Shown: piece after piece, positions 17,345 to 26,154 of the stretch | How the letters are laid out: every line of letters starts with the position of its first letter | Numbering within the stretch: position 1 is the first letter of the stretch | Assembly: GCF_963674635.1 (NCBI RefSeq) | Contig: NZ_OY771475.1 | Coordinates: 2,852,001 to 2,916,000 of the forward strand | Direction: 5' to 3' | DNA: 64,000 nt | DNA from: Breoghania sp. | Lineage (GTDB): Bacteria > Pseudomonadota > Alphaproteobacteria > Rhizobiales > Stappiaceae | Notes under the pieces: model-generated | The model's database searches: none | What the model was told of the DNA's origin: nothing | What the model saw: the letters and a program-made list of their open reading frames with translations, nothing else | Made by a program: the position numbers and the translations under genes

Positions 17345-17958
17345 TCATCGCCATTGACGGCCCCGCGGCCTCTGGCAAGGGCACCCTTGCACGCAGGCTG
17401 GCGGAGCATTTCGGGCTTCACCACCTGGACACCGGCCTCACCTATCGGGCGGCCGCGGCCGCCATGCTGACGGCGGGCATCGCGCTTGATGACGAGGATG
17501 CCGCAAGCGGGGTTGCAGCCAGGGTCGATCTTTCCGCGCTCGATCGCGCAGCCCTGTCGCTGCACGAGGTTGGCGAGGCAGCCTCGCGCATCGCGGTCAT
17601 GCCGCGGGTTCGCAAGGTTCTGGTGGAGGCGCAGCGCCGCTTCGGCGAGCAGGAGCCCGGCGCGGTTCTCGACGGGCGCGATATCGGTACGGTGGTGTGC
17701 CCGGATGCGGATGTGAAGCTCTATGTCACCGCCTCGCCGCAGGTGCGCGCGCGGCGTCGCACAGATGAACTGGCAGGCCGTGGGCTCGATGCCGATTACG
17801 CCGAGATCCTCGCCGACCTGCAGCGTCGAGACGAGCGCGACACCACGCGCGCGGACAGTCCGTTAAGGCCAGCGGCCGATGCGCACTTGCTCGATACGTC
17901 GGAAATGGATATAGAGACCGCGTTCCGTAAGGCTGTGGATATCATCGACGGCATCTGA
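17341..17958 (+). CDS. cmk: Cytidylate kinase
   Basis: Cmk phosphorylates CMP and dCMP to the diphosphates using ATP. The 205-residue protein starts [20 protein letters not shown], containing the P-loop, followed by [13 protein letters not shown]. The CMP-binding motif [19 protein letters not shown] and the lid ARRRTDEL are present. Length is normal for the short alphaproteobacterial form. It overlaps aroA by 4 bases and precedes rpsA, a very common order in proteobacteria. Confidence 0.96.
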   Translation: [205 protein letters not shown]

Positions 17959-18344
17959 GGGCGGAACGGCGAAGGGAGCATGACGCATGCGCCCTTTTTG
18001 GCATTCCGGGCTCCATGTCCGTCTGCCATTGCCTGAGCGGAGGAGCAGTATCCGCACCCGGCTCCGCCGGTGCGGTCGTTTTTGCCTCTAGGTTTTCGTC
18101 TCGTCCTCTTGCGACCGGCCCGGCCTAAAACCCGGGTTTCGCAGCCGCCCGTCGCGGCGCCACCCTGTACGGGACACAAGCAAAGCTATCGGAATTCAAG
18201 ACTGCCCGCGGGCCCAGGCGCCTGCACCGGCCCTTCCGCCCCTGGTGCGGAAGGGATGTTTCCCGAAACGGGGAACCGGCTGGACCTCGCGGACAAACGC
18301 AACACAAACCACCGGTGCATGCCAGAGATGGCTATGGAGTTTAA
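17959..18344. other. Intergenic region and probable leader of rpsA
   Basis: About 386 bases with no gene lie between cmk and rpsA. A perfect 12-base palindrome AAACCCGGGTTT is at 18128-18139. A 9-base-pair hairpin (CCCTTCCGC, loop of 7, GCGGAAGGG) is at 18231-18255, about 90 bases before the rpsA start. In many bacteria S1 represses translation of its own mRNA through leader structure, so this hairpin is a candidate element. The first palindrome may belong to a terminator or promoter. None of this is proven. Confidence 0.45.
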
Positions 18345-20060
18345 ATGACTGCTTTTAATCCCTCTACCGAGGATTTTGCTGCGCTGCTCGACGAAACCTA
18401 TGGCGGTTCGGAGATGCAGGAAGGCACCGTCATCAAGGGGACGGTGATCGGCTTCGAAAAGGACCTCGCCGTCATCGACGTCGGGCTCAAGGTCGAAGGC
18501 CGCGTGCCGCTGAAGGAATTCGGCGCCAAGGCACGTGACGGCGAAATGAAGATCGGCGACATTGTCGAGGTTTACCTGGAGCGCGTCGAGAACGCGCTCG
18601 GTGAGGCCGTCCTGTCGCGCGACAAGGCTCGCCGCGAAGAGAGCTGGGTCCGTCTGGAAGTGTCCTTCGAGAAGGGCGAGAAGGTTACCGGCCAGATCTT
18701 CAACCAGGTCAAGGGTGGCTTCACCGTCGATCTCGACGGCGCCGTGGCCTTCCTGCCGCGCTCGCAGGTCGATATCCGCCCGGTGCGCGACGTCGGCCCG
18801 CTGATGCACACCCCGCAGCCCTTCCAGATCCTCAAGATGGACAAGCGTCGCGGCAACATCGTCGTGTCCCGTCGTGTCGTTCTGGAAGAGACCCGCGCCG
18901 AGCAGCGTTCGGAACTGGTCCAGAGCCTCGAAGAGGGTCAGGTCGTGGAAGGCGTGGTCAAGAACATCACCGATTACGGTGCGTTCGTCGACCTCGGCGG
19001 CATCGACGGCCTGCTGCATGTCACCGACATCGCGTGGCGCCGCATCAACCATCCGTCCGAGGTTCTGTCCATCGGTCAGACGGTCAAGGTGCAGATCATC
19101 CGCGTCAACCAGGAAACCCACCGTATCTCGCTCGGCATGAAGCAGCTGGAAGCGGATCCGTGGGAAGGCATCGAAGCCAAGTACCCGGTCAACGCGCGCT
19201 TCACCGGTCGCGTCACGAACATCACCGACTACGGTGCGTTCGTGGAACTGGAGCCGGGCATCGAAGGCCTGATCCACGTTTCCGAGATGAGCTGGACCAA
19301 GAAGAACATCCATCCGGGCAAGATCGTCGCCACCTCCCAGGAGGTCGAGGTGATGGTGCTCGAGGTGGATCCGGTCAAGCGCCGCATCTCGCTGGGCCTC
19401 AAGCAGACCCTGCAGAACCCGTGGGATGCCTTCGCCGAGAAGTTCCCGGTCGGCACGATCGTGGAAGGCGAAGTCAAGAACAAGACCGAGTTCGGCCTGT
19501 TCATCGGCCTGGAAGGCGACGTCGACGGCATGGTTCACCTGTCCGATCTGGACTGGAACCGTCCGGGCGAAGTTGTCATCGAGGAGTTCAAGAAGGGCGA
19601 CGTCGTCAAGGCCGCCGTTCTCGATGTGGACGTCGACAAGGAGCGTATCTCGCTCGGCATCAAGCAGCTTGAAGGCGATCCGTTCGAAGCTGCCGCCGGC
19701 GCCGGCGAAGTCCGCAAGGGCGCCGTCGTGACCTGCGAGATCATCGAGGTCAAGGACACCGGTCTGGAAGTGAAGCTCGCCGATGGCGATCTGACGGCCT
19801 TCATCCGCCGTGCGGACCTGTCGCGCGATCGCGCCGAGCAGCGCCCCGAGCGCTTCTCTGTCGGCCAGAAGGTCGATGCGCGTATCACGCAGTTCGACAA
19901 GAAGACCCGCCGCATCTCCCTCTCCATCAAGGCGCTGGAAATCGCCGAGGAGAAGGAAGCCGTGGCTCAGTACGGCTCGACCGATGCCGGCGCCTCGCTC
20001 GGCGACATCCTCGGTGCCGCTCTGAAGGCGCGCGAAGGTGGCGAGGGCGACGAGGAATAA
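18345..20060 (+). CDS. rpsA: 30S ribosomal protein S1
   Basis: S1 binds mRNA on the small ribosomal subunit and aids initiation. The 571-residue protein contains six S1 (OB-fold) repeats. The strongest central repeats read KNITDYGAFVDLGGIDGLLH, TNITDYGAFVELEPGIEGLI and KNKTEFGLFIGLEGDVDGMV. Each is followed by HVTDIAW, HVSEMSW or HLSDLDW and by a RISLG motif. The first two domains are more diverged and bind the ribosome. An acidic C-terminus (GGEGDEE) ends the protein. It is the only S1 gene in the window and is followed by a strong terminator. Confidence 0.98.
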   Translation: MTAFNPSTEDFAALLDETYGGSEMQEGTVIKGTVIGFEKDLAVIDVGLKVEGRVPLKEFGAKARDGEMKIGDIVEVYLERVENALGEAVLSRDKARREESWVRLEVSFEKGEKVTGQIFNQVKGGFTVDLDGAVAFLPRSQVDIRPVRDVGPLMHTPQPFQILKMDKRRGNIVVSRRVVLEETRAEQRSELVQSLEEGQVVEGVVKNITDYGAFVDLGGIDGLLHVTDIAWRRINHPSEVLSIGQTVKVQIIRVNQETHRISLGMKQLEADPWEGIEAKYPVNARFTGRVTNITDYGAFVELEPGIEGLIHVSEMSWTKKNIHPGKIVATSQEVEVMVLEVDPVKRRISLGLKQTLQNPWDAFAEKFPVGTIVEGEVKNKTEFGLFIGLEGDVDGMVHLSDLDWNRPGEVVIEEFKKGDVVKAAVLDVDVDKERISLGIKQLEGDPFEAAAGAGEVRKGAVVTCEIIEVKDTGLEVKLADGDLTAFIRRADLSRDRAEQRPERFSVGQKVDARITQFDKKTRRISLSIKALEIAEEKEAVAQYGSTDAGASLGDILGAALKAREGGEGDEE

Positions 20061-20108
20061 TCATTCCTCGGTCTGAGGGACATCCCTTCAGAACCCTGCG
20101 ATACTGAT

Positions 20109-20146
20109 AAGGGTCCGCGCGGTTGACGTGCGGGCCCTTTTCTTTT
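20109..20146 (+). terminator. Rho-independent terminator of rpsA
   Basis: A 10-base-pair stem, AAGGGTCCGC (20109-20118) with GCGGGCCCTT (20130-20139), is followed by TTCTTTT. It lies about 50 bases after the rpsA stop and before the sppA promoter region. Confidence 0.88.
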
Positions 20147-20279
20147 GAAGTGCCTGATGCAACAAAGGATATGTCGCGCAATGACACGCGACCTCCCAGG
20201 GGGCGCGATTCTGCTTGGGCGATCATGACCTGACACGCGACCCTTACCTGATACGCGACAATTGGAGGGCAAAAGCCCC

Positions 20280-21287
20280 ATGACGCTCGATGCCGACGTG
20301 ATCGTCGATCGCCGCCGCCTGCGGCGCAAACTCACCTTCTGGCGGGTGATTGCCGCCCTTGGCGTTGTCGCCGCCATCATCATCGCCGGGGGGGCCGCAT
20401 TCGGCCTGAACGAGGCAGGCAAGTCCCGCCCGCATATCGCCCGTGTCGATGTTTCCGGTTTGATCATCGATGATCGGGCCCGGCTGCAGATGATCGAGGA
20501 GATCAAGCAAAATCCGTCCGTGAAGGGTGTCCTTTTCGCCATCAACAGCCCCGGAGGCTCGACGACCGGCGGCGAGGGCATGGTGGAAGCCATCGCGGAT
20601 CTGCGCAAGACGAAGCCGGTTGCCGCCCATATCGGCACGGTCGGCGCATCGGCCGGGTACATGATTGCCATCGCGGCCGACCACGTGGTTGCGCGGCGCA
20701 CCTCGATCACGGCCTCCATCGGCGTGCTCATGCAATTCGGCAATGCCAAGAAACTGCTTGAGACCATCGGCGTGGAGATGGACGCGGTGAAAAGCGCGCC
20801 CCTCAAGGCGACGCCGGATTTCTATTCCGACGCCTCGCCGGAAACCCGCGCCATGATCGCCTCCATCGTCAACGACACCTATGAGTGGTTCGTCGGTTTC
20901 GTGTCGGAACGCCGCCATATCGACCTGGCGGCCACGCGCGCGCTTGCCGATGGGCGCATCATGACGGGGGCACAGGCGCTGGAGGCGAAACTCATCGACG
21001 AGATCGGCGGAGAAAACGCCGCGATCGCGTGGCTTGGCGCCCAGGATAACGTCCCCGCCAACCTCCCGGTCATCACCTGGAAGCCGAAGGACGGGCTGGC
21101 GGACCAGCTTGGACTGGCCGGAACGGCGGGTCGGCTCTTCGGCCAAGGCGTCGCGGAAGCGGTACTTGGTGCATCCGAATTTCGTAAAATTGTGCTGCCG
21201 GAGGGACTTATGCTTGACGGTCTGGTATCCGTTTGGCAGGCTCCATCGATCGCCAAGGCAGAAGTTAGCGGGGGGGCGAACCAATGA
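20280..21287 (+). CDS. sppA: Signal peptide peptidase SppA, short form
   Basis: SppA is a membrane-bound serine protease that degrades cleaved signal peptides and other membrane fragments. The 335-residue protein has a single N-terminal membrane anchor (about residues 22-45) and a ClpP/crotonase-like protease domain. Motifs include FAINSPGGSTTGGEGM, the nucleophile region IGTVGASAGYMIAIAAD and RRTSITASIGVLMQFGN. The short one-domain form uses a catalytic Ser and a Lys contributed within an oligomer. The start at 20280 follows TTGGAGGG. A TTG at 20262 is less likely. Its stop overlaps ihfB by 4 bases. Confidence 0.93.
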   Translation: MTLDADVIVDRRRLRRKLTFWRVIAALGVVAAIIIAGGAAFGLNEAGKSRPHIARVDVSGLIIDDRARLQMIEEIKQNPSVKGVLFAINSPGGSTTGGEGMVEAIADLRKTKPVAAHIGTVGASAGYMIAIAADHVVARRTSITASIGVLMQFGNAKKLLETIGVEMDAVKSAPLKATPDFYSDASPETRAMIASIVNDTYEWFVGFVSERRHIDLAATRALADGRIMTGAQALEAKLIDEIGGENAAIAWLGAQDNVPANLPVITWKPKDGLADQLGLAGTAGRLFGQGVAEAVLGASEFRKIVLPEGLMLDGLVSVWQAPSIAKAEVSGGANQ

Positions 21288-21595
21288 TAAAATCCGAACT
21301 GGTTCAGCGCATCGCAGAGCAGAACCCACATCTTTATCAACGCGACGTCGAAAACATCGTCAATGCCATCCTGGACGAGATCATTTCCGCGCTGAAAGGC
21401 GGGGACAGGGTGGAGCTGCGTGGCTTCGGCGCATTCTCGGTCAAGAACCGTCCAGCCCGCATCGGTCGCAATCCGCGCACCGGCCAGAAGGTCGAGGTCA
21501 CGGAGAAGTACGTTCCCTTCTTCAAGACCGGCAAGGAAATGCGCGAGCGTCTCAACGGCGGCAAGGATCTGGGCGCGGACGACGACGACGATTGA
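21284..21595 (+). CDS. ihfB: Integration host factor beta subunit
   Basis: IhfB pairs with IhfA to bend DNA sharply at specific sites, affecting promoters, replication and recombination. The 103-residue protein starts MIKSELVQRIAEQNPHLYQR and has the diagnostic beta-arm region GDRVELRGFGAFSVKNRPAR, then IGRNPRTG with the intercalating proline. The tail ends with an Asp run (LGADDDDD), longer and more acidic than in enterobacterial IhfB. It is translationally coupled to sppA, a common arrangement in this order. Confidence 0.96.
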   Translation: MIKSELVQRIAEQNPHLYQRDVENIVNAILDEIISALKGGDRVELRGFGAFSVKNRPARIGRNPRTGQKVEVTEKYVPFFKTGKEMRERLNGGKDLGADDDDD

Positions 21596-22007
21596 TCTTA
21601 TGAAAGGCCGGACACTCCTCTGGCCGGACGCCTGCCGGGTGTGACGCTCGCAGGCGTATGGGTATGGTTGGACGGTGCCTGCCGCAGTCCTCATATCCTG
21701 ATTGACAGCGCGCTCAGCCCCCCGAGAGCCGGTTCTCTCGCTGTCTTCTTTCGGAAATGTGCGAAATCGTCGGGATTTCCCGCGCGGGTTTCGGGCTGTA
21801 TGTCTCCCTGGACGCGTGCCATGCGAGACCGGACGCAGCGAGGCAGGCTTGACTGCGGCGGCGTGCAGCACATGGAACGACGCCCCCCCACTTGCCGTAA
21901 ATGGGCAATCACGGCATCATGGTCGCGATTTGCGTATGCCACCGGAAACGCGCCGCCGCACACCGCGCCGGGCCGCGGATGGCCTAACAGCATGAGGTTC
22001 CCCCACC
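21596..22007. other. Gene-free interval between ihfB and LapA-domain gene
   Basis: About 410 bases have no convincing coding sequence on either strand. Open frames here run into neighbouring genes without ribosome-binding sites or recognisable protein character. No RNA gene or clear terminator was recognised. Confidence 0.45.
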
Positions 22008-22376
22008 GTGCTCAAACGGATCGCCAAGACTATCCTCTTTCTGCCGGTCGCCCTGTTCGCCGCATTGCTTGTCCTGCTGGCTGTCGCCAACCGGCACGAA
22101 ACGATGTTGTCTCTGGATCCGCTTTCGCCGGACCAGCCCGCCTATTCCCTGACCGTTCCGCTTTTCTGGCTGCTTTTTGGCGCCCTTGGCGTTGGCATCA
22201 TTCTGGGCGGCTTCGGCGCATGGGCCCGACAGGGCAAATGGCGCAAGCAGGCCCGCTCCAACCGCCGCGAAGCGCGAAGCCTGCGCTACGAGACCGAGCG
22301 GCTGAAGGAAGAGGTCGAGGCCGCAACCCCGTCTCGCCCGGGTCTTCCCGCACCGGGGAGCAAGCGCGCCGCCTGA
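22008..22376 (+). CDS. LapA-domain (DUF1049) inner-membrane protein
   Basis: This is a small inner-membrane protein of the LapA/DUF1049 family, 122 residues from a GTG start. It has two membrane segments (about residues 7-26, FLPVALFAALLVLLAVANR, and 44-68, VPLFWLLFGALGVGIILGGF), then a basic coiled-coil tail with EARSLRYETERLKEEVE. E. coli LapA pairs with LapB to control LpxC turnover and lipopolysaccharide synthesis. In alphaproteobacteria LapA-domain genes often follow ihfB, as here. The LapA function itself is an inference from family membership. Confidence 0.8.
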   Translation: MLKRIAKTILFLPVALFAALLVLLAVANRHETMLSLDPLSPDQPAYSLTVPLFWLLFGALGVGIILGGFGAWARQGKWRKQARSNRREARSLRYETERLKEEVEAATPSRPGLPAPGSKRAA

Positions 22377-22446
22377 GCGACATCGCGCAACGGACCTTCC
22401 CCCGCCTTCGTAGCAACGACACAAGACAACGACCCAGGGGTGAGGA

Positions 22447-23409
22447 ATGCGCGTCATAACCGCCGCCGAAATCAACGGTGTCATGACCTTCCGCGAACTC
22501 GTGGAGACGCTTCGCAGCGCCTTCCGCGCGGATATCGAGACACCCGTGCGCCATCATCACAACATCGCCCGCCCCGACGGAGGGGATGCGACGTTGCTGT
22601 TGATGCCCGCATGGAACGATTTCGCGGCCCAGGGCCACACCCGGCGCGGCTATATCGGGGTGAAGATCGTTTCGGTCTTCCCCGACAACAAAAAGATCCA
22701 GAAGCCATCCGTCATGGGCACCTACATGCTCATGTCCGGCCAGAGCGGTGAGCCGCTGGCGGTCATGGACGGCCAGGCAATCACCCTGTGGCGCACGGCT
22801 GCCGCGTCCGCGCTCGCTGCCAGCTATCTCGCCCGCGAGGACAGCTCGCGCCTTCTGATGGTCGGCGCGGGGGCGCTTTCCCCCTATCTCATCCGCGCCC
22901 ACGCCGCCGTCCGACCGATCACGGAGGTCCTGATCTGGAACCGGACGGAGGCGAGCGCGGAGCGTCTTGCGCGTTCCATGGACGGTACCGGCGGCTTGAC
23001 GGTGCGCGCCACCACAGACCTGGAAGGAGGCGTGCGCGGGGCCGACGTCATTTCCTGCGCCACGATCTCGTCCGAACCGTTGATCAAGGGCGTCTGGCTG
23101 GAAGAGGGCAGCCATCTGGATCTGGTCGGTGCGTTTCGTCCGGATCTGCGCGAAAGCGACGATGACGCGATCAAGCGCGCCCGTCTTTTTGTCGATACGC
23201 GCGGCGGGGCGCTGTCAGAGGCCGGCGACATGGTCCAGCCTCTCGCAGATGGCATCATCACGCCGGAGGACATCGCCGGTGATCTCTTCGAACTTTGCCG
23301 GGGGGAGAAGGCCGGCAGGCGCTTCTACGATCAGATCACGCTTTTCAAATCGACCGGAACGGCCATCGAGGATCTGGCGGCCGCGGTTCACGTCTTCCAG
23401 AAGACCTAG
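22447..23409 (+). CDS. Ornithine cyclodeaminase / mu-crystallin family dehydrogenase
   Basis: This is a NAD(P)-dependent enzyme of the OCD/mu-crystallin family, 320 residues. The substrate domain includes VMGTYMLMSGQSGEPLAVMD and ITLWRTAAASALAASYLA. The Rossmann domain includes LLMVGAGALSPYLIRAHAA and EVLIWNRTEASAERLA, where the acidic or basic end of strand two decides cofactor preference. Members include ornithine cyclodeaminase, ketimine reductase, alanine dehydrogenase and hydroxyproline-pathway reductases. The GxGALSP form resembles delta1-pyrroline-2-carboxylate or ketimine reductases more than true cyclodeaminases, but this cannot be settled from sequence. No neighbouring pathway gene helps. 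Confidence 0.82.
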   Translation: MRVITAAEINGVMTFRELVETLRSAFRADIETPVRHHHNIARPDGGDATLLLMPAWNDFAAQGHTRRGYIGVKIVSVFPDNKKIQKPSVMGTYMLMSGQSGEPLAVMDGQAITLWRTAAASALAASYLAREDSSRLLMVGAGALSPYLIRAHAAVRPITEVLIWNRTEASAERLARSMDGTGGLTVRATTDLEGGVRGADVISCATISSEPLIKGVWLEEGSHLDLVGAFRPDLRESDDDAIKRARLFVDTRGGALSEAGDMVQPLADGIITPEDIAGDLFELCRGEKAGRRFYDQITLFKSTGTAIEDLAAAVHVFQKT

Positions 23410-23598
23410 CCGTTCTGTCGTTGAATTTTTCCCAATATTTCCAAAGGGATTGCTGACGTTGCGGCAATCATTGTCGCGCGGCGGATTGTCGCGACGACTG
23501 CGCATATGGCTTGACCTTCCGCCCATACCTGCCATGCTTCCAGGCAGGCCTCTTAAGGTCCGGCGACCCGCCGGGCAGGAAAAAAGATGGAGGTGACT

Positions 23599-23979
23599 AT
23601 GCGCTTCTACATTGCTCGAACGGTCGATGCCGTTTTCGACGAGGTGCTTGGGCGTACGAAACGCGCGCTGAAGAGCGCCGGCTTCGAAGTGACCAACGAA
23701 CTCGACCTCAAGAACGCTCCAATCACCACGCCTGACGACGACACTGACAAGACAGCCCGCAAAGCCCATGTCCGCGGGGTGGCCTACCGGCTCTTGATGG
23801 CGCAGGACGACGCCAATGTGACGCTTCCCTGCAATATCGTGGTCCGGCAAACCGATAGTGGCGTGGAGATTTCGGCCATCGATCCTGAAGAGGAGGTGGC
23901 CATGATCGACACGAAACGCGTTGCCACGCTCGCAACGCCGACACGTGAGAAGCTTGAAGCCGCCTTCGCGGCCATCTGA
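23599..23979 (+). CDS. DUF302-domain protein
   Basis: This is a 126-residue protein with a DUF302-type fold, of unknown function and found in many bacteria. The start at 23599 is fixed by an almost perfect ribosome-binding site, GGAGGTGA, six bases upstream. The body reads FDEVLGRTKRALKSAGFEV near the N-terminus, a loop with ITTPDDDTDK, and NVTLPCNIVVRQTDSGVEIS, then IDPEEEVAMID. DUF302 proteins typically have a cysteine or charged pocket next to the strand NVTLPCNIVV, and one cysteine is present here. No signal peptide is seen, so it is probably cytoplasmic. Confidence 0.78.
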   Translation: MRFYIARTVDAVFDEVLGRTKRALKSAGFEVTNELDLKNAPITTPDDDTDKTARKAHVRGVAYRLLMAQDDANVTLPCNIVVRQTDSGVEISAIDPEEEVAMIDTKRVATLATPTREKLEAAFAAI

Positions 23980-24170
23980 GCGCCAAGCCCCCATTTGGGC
24001 GGGGTAGCCCGCCCATTTCCCCAATACCCTGTCCAGGGATAGCGCTGTTTTGCTGCCGTACAAGAGGCCTGCGGCGGGTGCTTCGGCGTATATCCCTGGT
24101 TTAACTTGCGGCCCTGGCCACGTCTGGCCGGGGCCGATCGCAACCGCGCGGCTTCCCCAAACGCGCCCGA

Positions 24171-24797
24171 TCAGGCTTCCGGGTCACTGCCTGGAGCGCG
24201 ATAGCCGGGCAAGGACCAGCCAAACTGGATGGCTCCGGCGCGCAGGATGAAGGCCGCCAGAACGGCGATGACGATGGCCGGGCGCGGTGGCATGTGCAAG
24301 GCCACGAGCGCCACATAGGAAAAGGCGCCTGCGAAAGCGGCGGTCAGATAGATTTCCCCCTTGATGATGGCGCTTGGCTGATGGGCAACCGTATCGCGGA
24401 TGACCCCGCCGAACGCAGCGGTCGCCACGCCCATCATGATGGCCACAACGGGCCTGTCGACGACCGTCAGGGTCTTTGCCGCTCCCATCACCGAATAGCA
24501 CGCGATGCCCACTGCATCCGCCCAGCGCAGCGGTTTGCCCAGCGCCTCGCCCAGATGCGCCATGAACCAGGTCGCGACCCCGGCAATCACGCAGACCAGG
24601 AGATAGGTCTGGTTGATCACCCAGAAGACGGGCACCCCCAGAAGCAGGTCGCGCAAAGTGCCCCCACCGATCCCCGTGAATGTGGCCAGCAGGACGAAGG
24701 CGAGGATGTCGAGCTTCAGGCGCGACGCCACGATGCCGCCAGAAATTGCAAAGACGGCGACGCCGATAAAATCCAGGATCTGGAGAAAATGAACCAT
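24171..24797 (-). CDS. Trimeric intracellular cation channel / YicG (UPF0126) family membrane protein
   Basis: This is a polytopic protein of 208 residues with two homologous repeats of three membrane helices. The N-terminal repeat has FIGVAVFAISGGIVASRLKL and FTGIGGGTLRDLLLG. The second repeat has YSVMGAAKTLTVVDRPVVAI and AAFGGVIRDTVAHQPSAI. The GGG(T/V)xRD motif in each repeat is characteristic of YicG/YadS proteins. Structural studies relate them to trimeric intracellular cation channels, and some have been proposed as glycine or amino-acid related transporters. The substrate here is unknown. It is transcribed convergently with the upstream DUF302 gene. Confidence 0.85.
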   Translation of the reverse strand: MVHFLQILDFIGVAVFAISGGIVASRLKLDILAFVLLATFTGIGGGTLRDLLLGVPVFWVINQTYLLVCVIAGVATWFMAHLGEALGKPLRWADAVGIACYSVMGAAKTLTVVDRPVVAIMMGVATAAFGGVIRDTVAHQPSAIIKGEIYLTAAFAGAFSYVALVALHMPPRPAIVIAVLAAFILRAGAIQFGWSLPGYRAPGSDPEA

Positions 24798-24918
24798 TCG
24801 GCGAGGCTAGCCTGTCGGCCGTTCCCGGCATAGCGCCTTGTCGCAACGGATCGGGATTCGGACACTTGAAAGGACAGGGGCCGCGTCAGGCGGCCCCGTC
24901 GTGATCGAAGCCTCGCCC

Positions 24919-25539
24919 TCAGGCGGTCTTGTCGACCGTGTGACCGGCTTCGGCGGCGGGCGCATCGGCTTGCGGCGCCGCTTTGGGGCCTCCGCGAGCA
25001 ACCCCGACCATCGCCGGGCGCAGCACACGCTCGCCGATGACATATCCCGTCTGCACCACCTGCACGACCGTGCCGTTGGGAACCTGCGGATTGGGAACCT
25101 CGAACATGGCCTGATGGAAGTTCGGATCGAATTTCTCGCCCGAGGGATCGATTTGCTTCACACCGTGCTTTTCAAGCTGGTTCAGCATTTCGCGCTCGGT
25201 CATCTCCACGCCTTCCAGAAGCGACTTCAGACCATCGTCGGCATTGGCGCGCATTTCCTCCGGCACGGCTTCCAGCGCGCGGCGCAGATTGTCGCCGACA
25301 GTCAGCATGTCGCGCGCAAAGCTGGCGATCGCATAGGAACGGGCATCGGCGATCTCGCGCTCGGTGCGGCGCCGCAGGTTTTCCATCTCCGCAAGCGTGC
25401 GCAGCGTGCGGTCCTTCAACTCGGCGTTCTCCGCCGCCAGGCTCTCTGCGTCCGGCGCGGTATCCGGGTTGGTTGCCACCTGCTCCTCGGCGGGATCCAT
25501 CGCGGCTTCGTTTTCGGTGTTCTTGATCTCGTCGCTCAT
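24919..25539 (-). CDS. grpE: Nucleotide exchange factor GrpE
   Basis: GrpE dimerises and releases ADP from the chaperone DnaK. The 206-residue protein starts with an acidic disordered part, followed by a long coiled coil (about residues 33-90, AAENAELKDRTLRTLAEMEN, then RRRTEREIADARSYAIASFA). A C-terminal beta-wing follows with GVKQIDPSGEKFDPNFHQAM and VVQTGYVIGERVLRPAMVGV. These are the diagnostic GrpE motifs. The hrcA gene that usually precedes grpE in relatives is not in the window. The Asp/Glu-rich start and alanine-rich tail are normal for the group. Confidence 0.96.
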   Translation of the reverse strand: MSDEIKNTENEAAMDPAEEQVATNPDTAPDAESLAAENAELKDRTLRTLAEMENLRRRTEREIADARSYAIASFARDMLTVGDNLRRALEAVPEEMRANADDGLKSLLEGVEMTEREMLNQLEKHGVKQIDPSGEKFDPNFHQAMFEVPNPQVPNGTVVQVVQTGYVIGERVLRPAMVGVARGGPKAAPQADAPAAEAGHTVDKTA

Positions 25540-25668
25540 AGTGTCCCCGTCATCGAAACGGCTGAATAAATACCAAGTGTGCTGCGCATTTGAGGGTTCC
25601 GGCGCAGAAAATCAAGCCCGCCGGCCCCTTTGCACGTCAATGCGCGACACAGCGCCCCGCACCATACC

Positions 25669-25707
25669 CAAAAAACGACGGCCCCGGCGCTGTTTCGCCG
25701 GGGCCGT
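25669..25707 (-). terminator. Rho-independent terminator after trxA
   Basis: A perfect 12-base-pair stem (25678-25689 with 25696-25707, loop TGTTT plus one base) is followed on the minus strand by CGTTTTTTGGG. It lies just after the trxA stop and ends the addB-addA-trxA transcript. Confidence 0.92.
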
Positions 25708-25742
25708 CCGTATTCAACTCAGCGCCCTTGTGCCTCACAAGG

Positions 25743-26063
25743 TCAGATCGCGCTGCTGATCCAGTCCGCAAGACGGCTCTTCGGCAGCGCGCCCACCTGG
25801 GTGGCAGCCAGTTCACCGTTCTTGAACAGAAGCAACGTCGGGATCGAACGCACGCCGTACTTGATGGCGGTGTTCTGGTTCTCATCGACGTTCAGCTTGG
25901 CGATCTTCACCTTGCCCTGCAATTCGGCCGCGATCTCGTCGAGCGCCGGCGCGATCTGCTTGCACGGGCCACACCATTCCGCCCAGAAGTCGACGACGAC
26001 GGGTTCGGAAGAATTCAGGACGTCCGCATCAAAGGACGCATCGGTGACCTTTTCAGTCGCCAT
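25743..26063 (-). CDS. trxA: Thioredoxin
   Basis: Thioredoxin is the general cytoplasmic disulfide reductant. The 106-residue product has the active site WAEWCGPCKQIAPALDEIAA, with the redox pair CGPC, and the cis-proline region YGVRSIPTLLLFKNG. Length is typical. It lies about 90 bases after addA on the same strand, an order conserved in rhizobia, and is closed by a strong terminator. Confidence 0.97.
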   Translation of the reverse strand: MATEKVTDASFDADVLNSSEPVVVDFWAEWCGPCKQIAPALDEIAAELQGKVKIAKLNVDENQNTAIKYGVRSIPTLLLFKNGELAATQVGALPKSRLADWISSAI

Positions 26064-26154
26064 GGGGGAACCTCTTCGCTTGGCGGGTCCCGCTTTTGCG
26101 ACCCGCGTGGAAGGGGAAAGTAGGAAGGCGCGGGGAAGGCGTCAAGGACACCTC

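Noticed and set aside
18125..18348. Short open frames in the rpsA leader
   Set aside because: No ribosome-binding sites and no similarity. The region is better explained as a leader.
21641..22459. Possible 272-codon gene covering the ihfB-lapA gap
   Set aside because: It crosses the LapA-domain gene in another frame and its translation is Arg/Pro-rich without structure.
23468..23493. Direct repeat ATTGTCGCG twice in the ocd-DUF302 spacer
   Set aside because: Only 9 bases, two copies, no array or regular spacing. It could be chance in GC-rich DNA.
24840..24918. Possible hrcA remnant upstream or downstream of grpE
   Set aside because: No HrcA motif is visible around grpE, and the region is only a short spacer.
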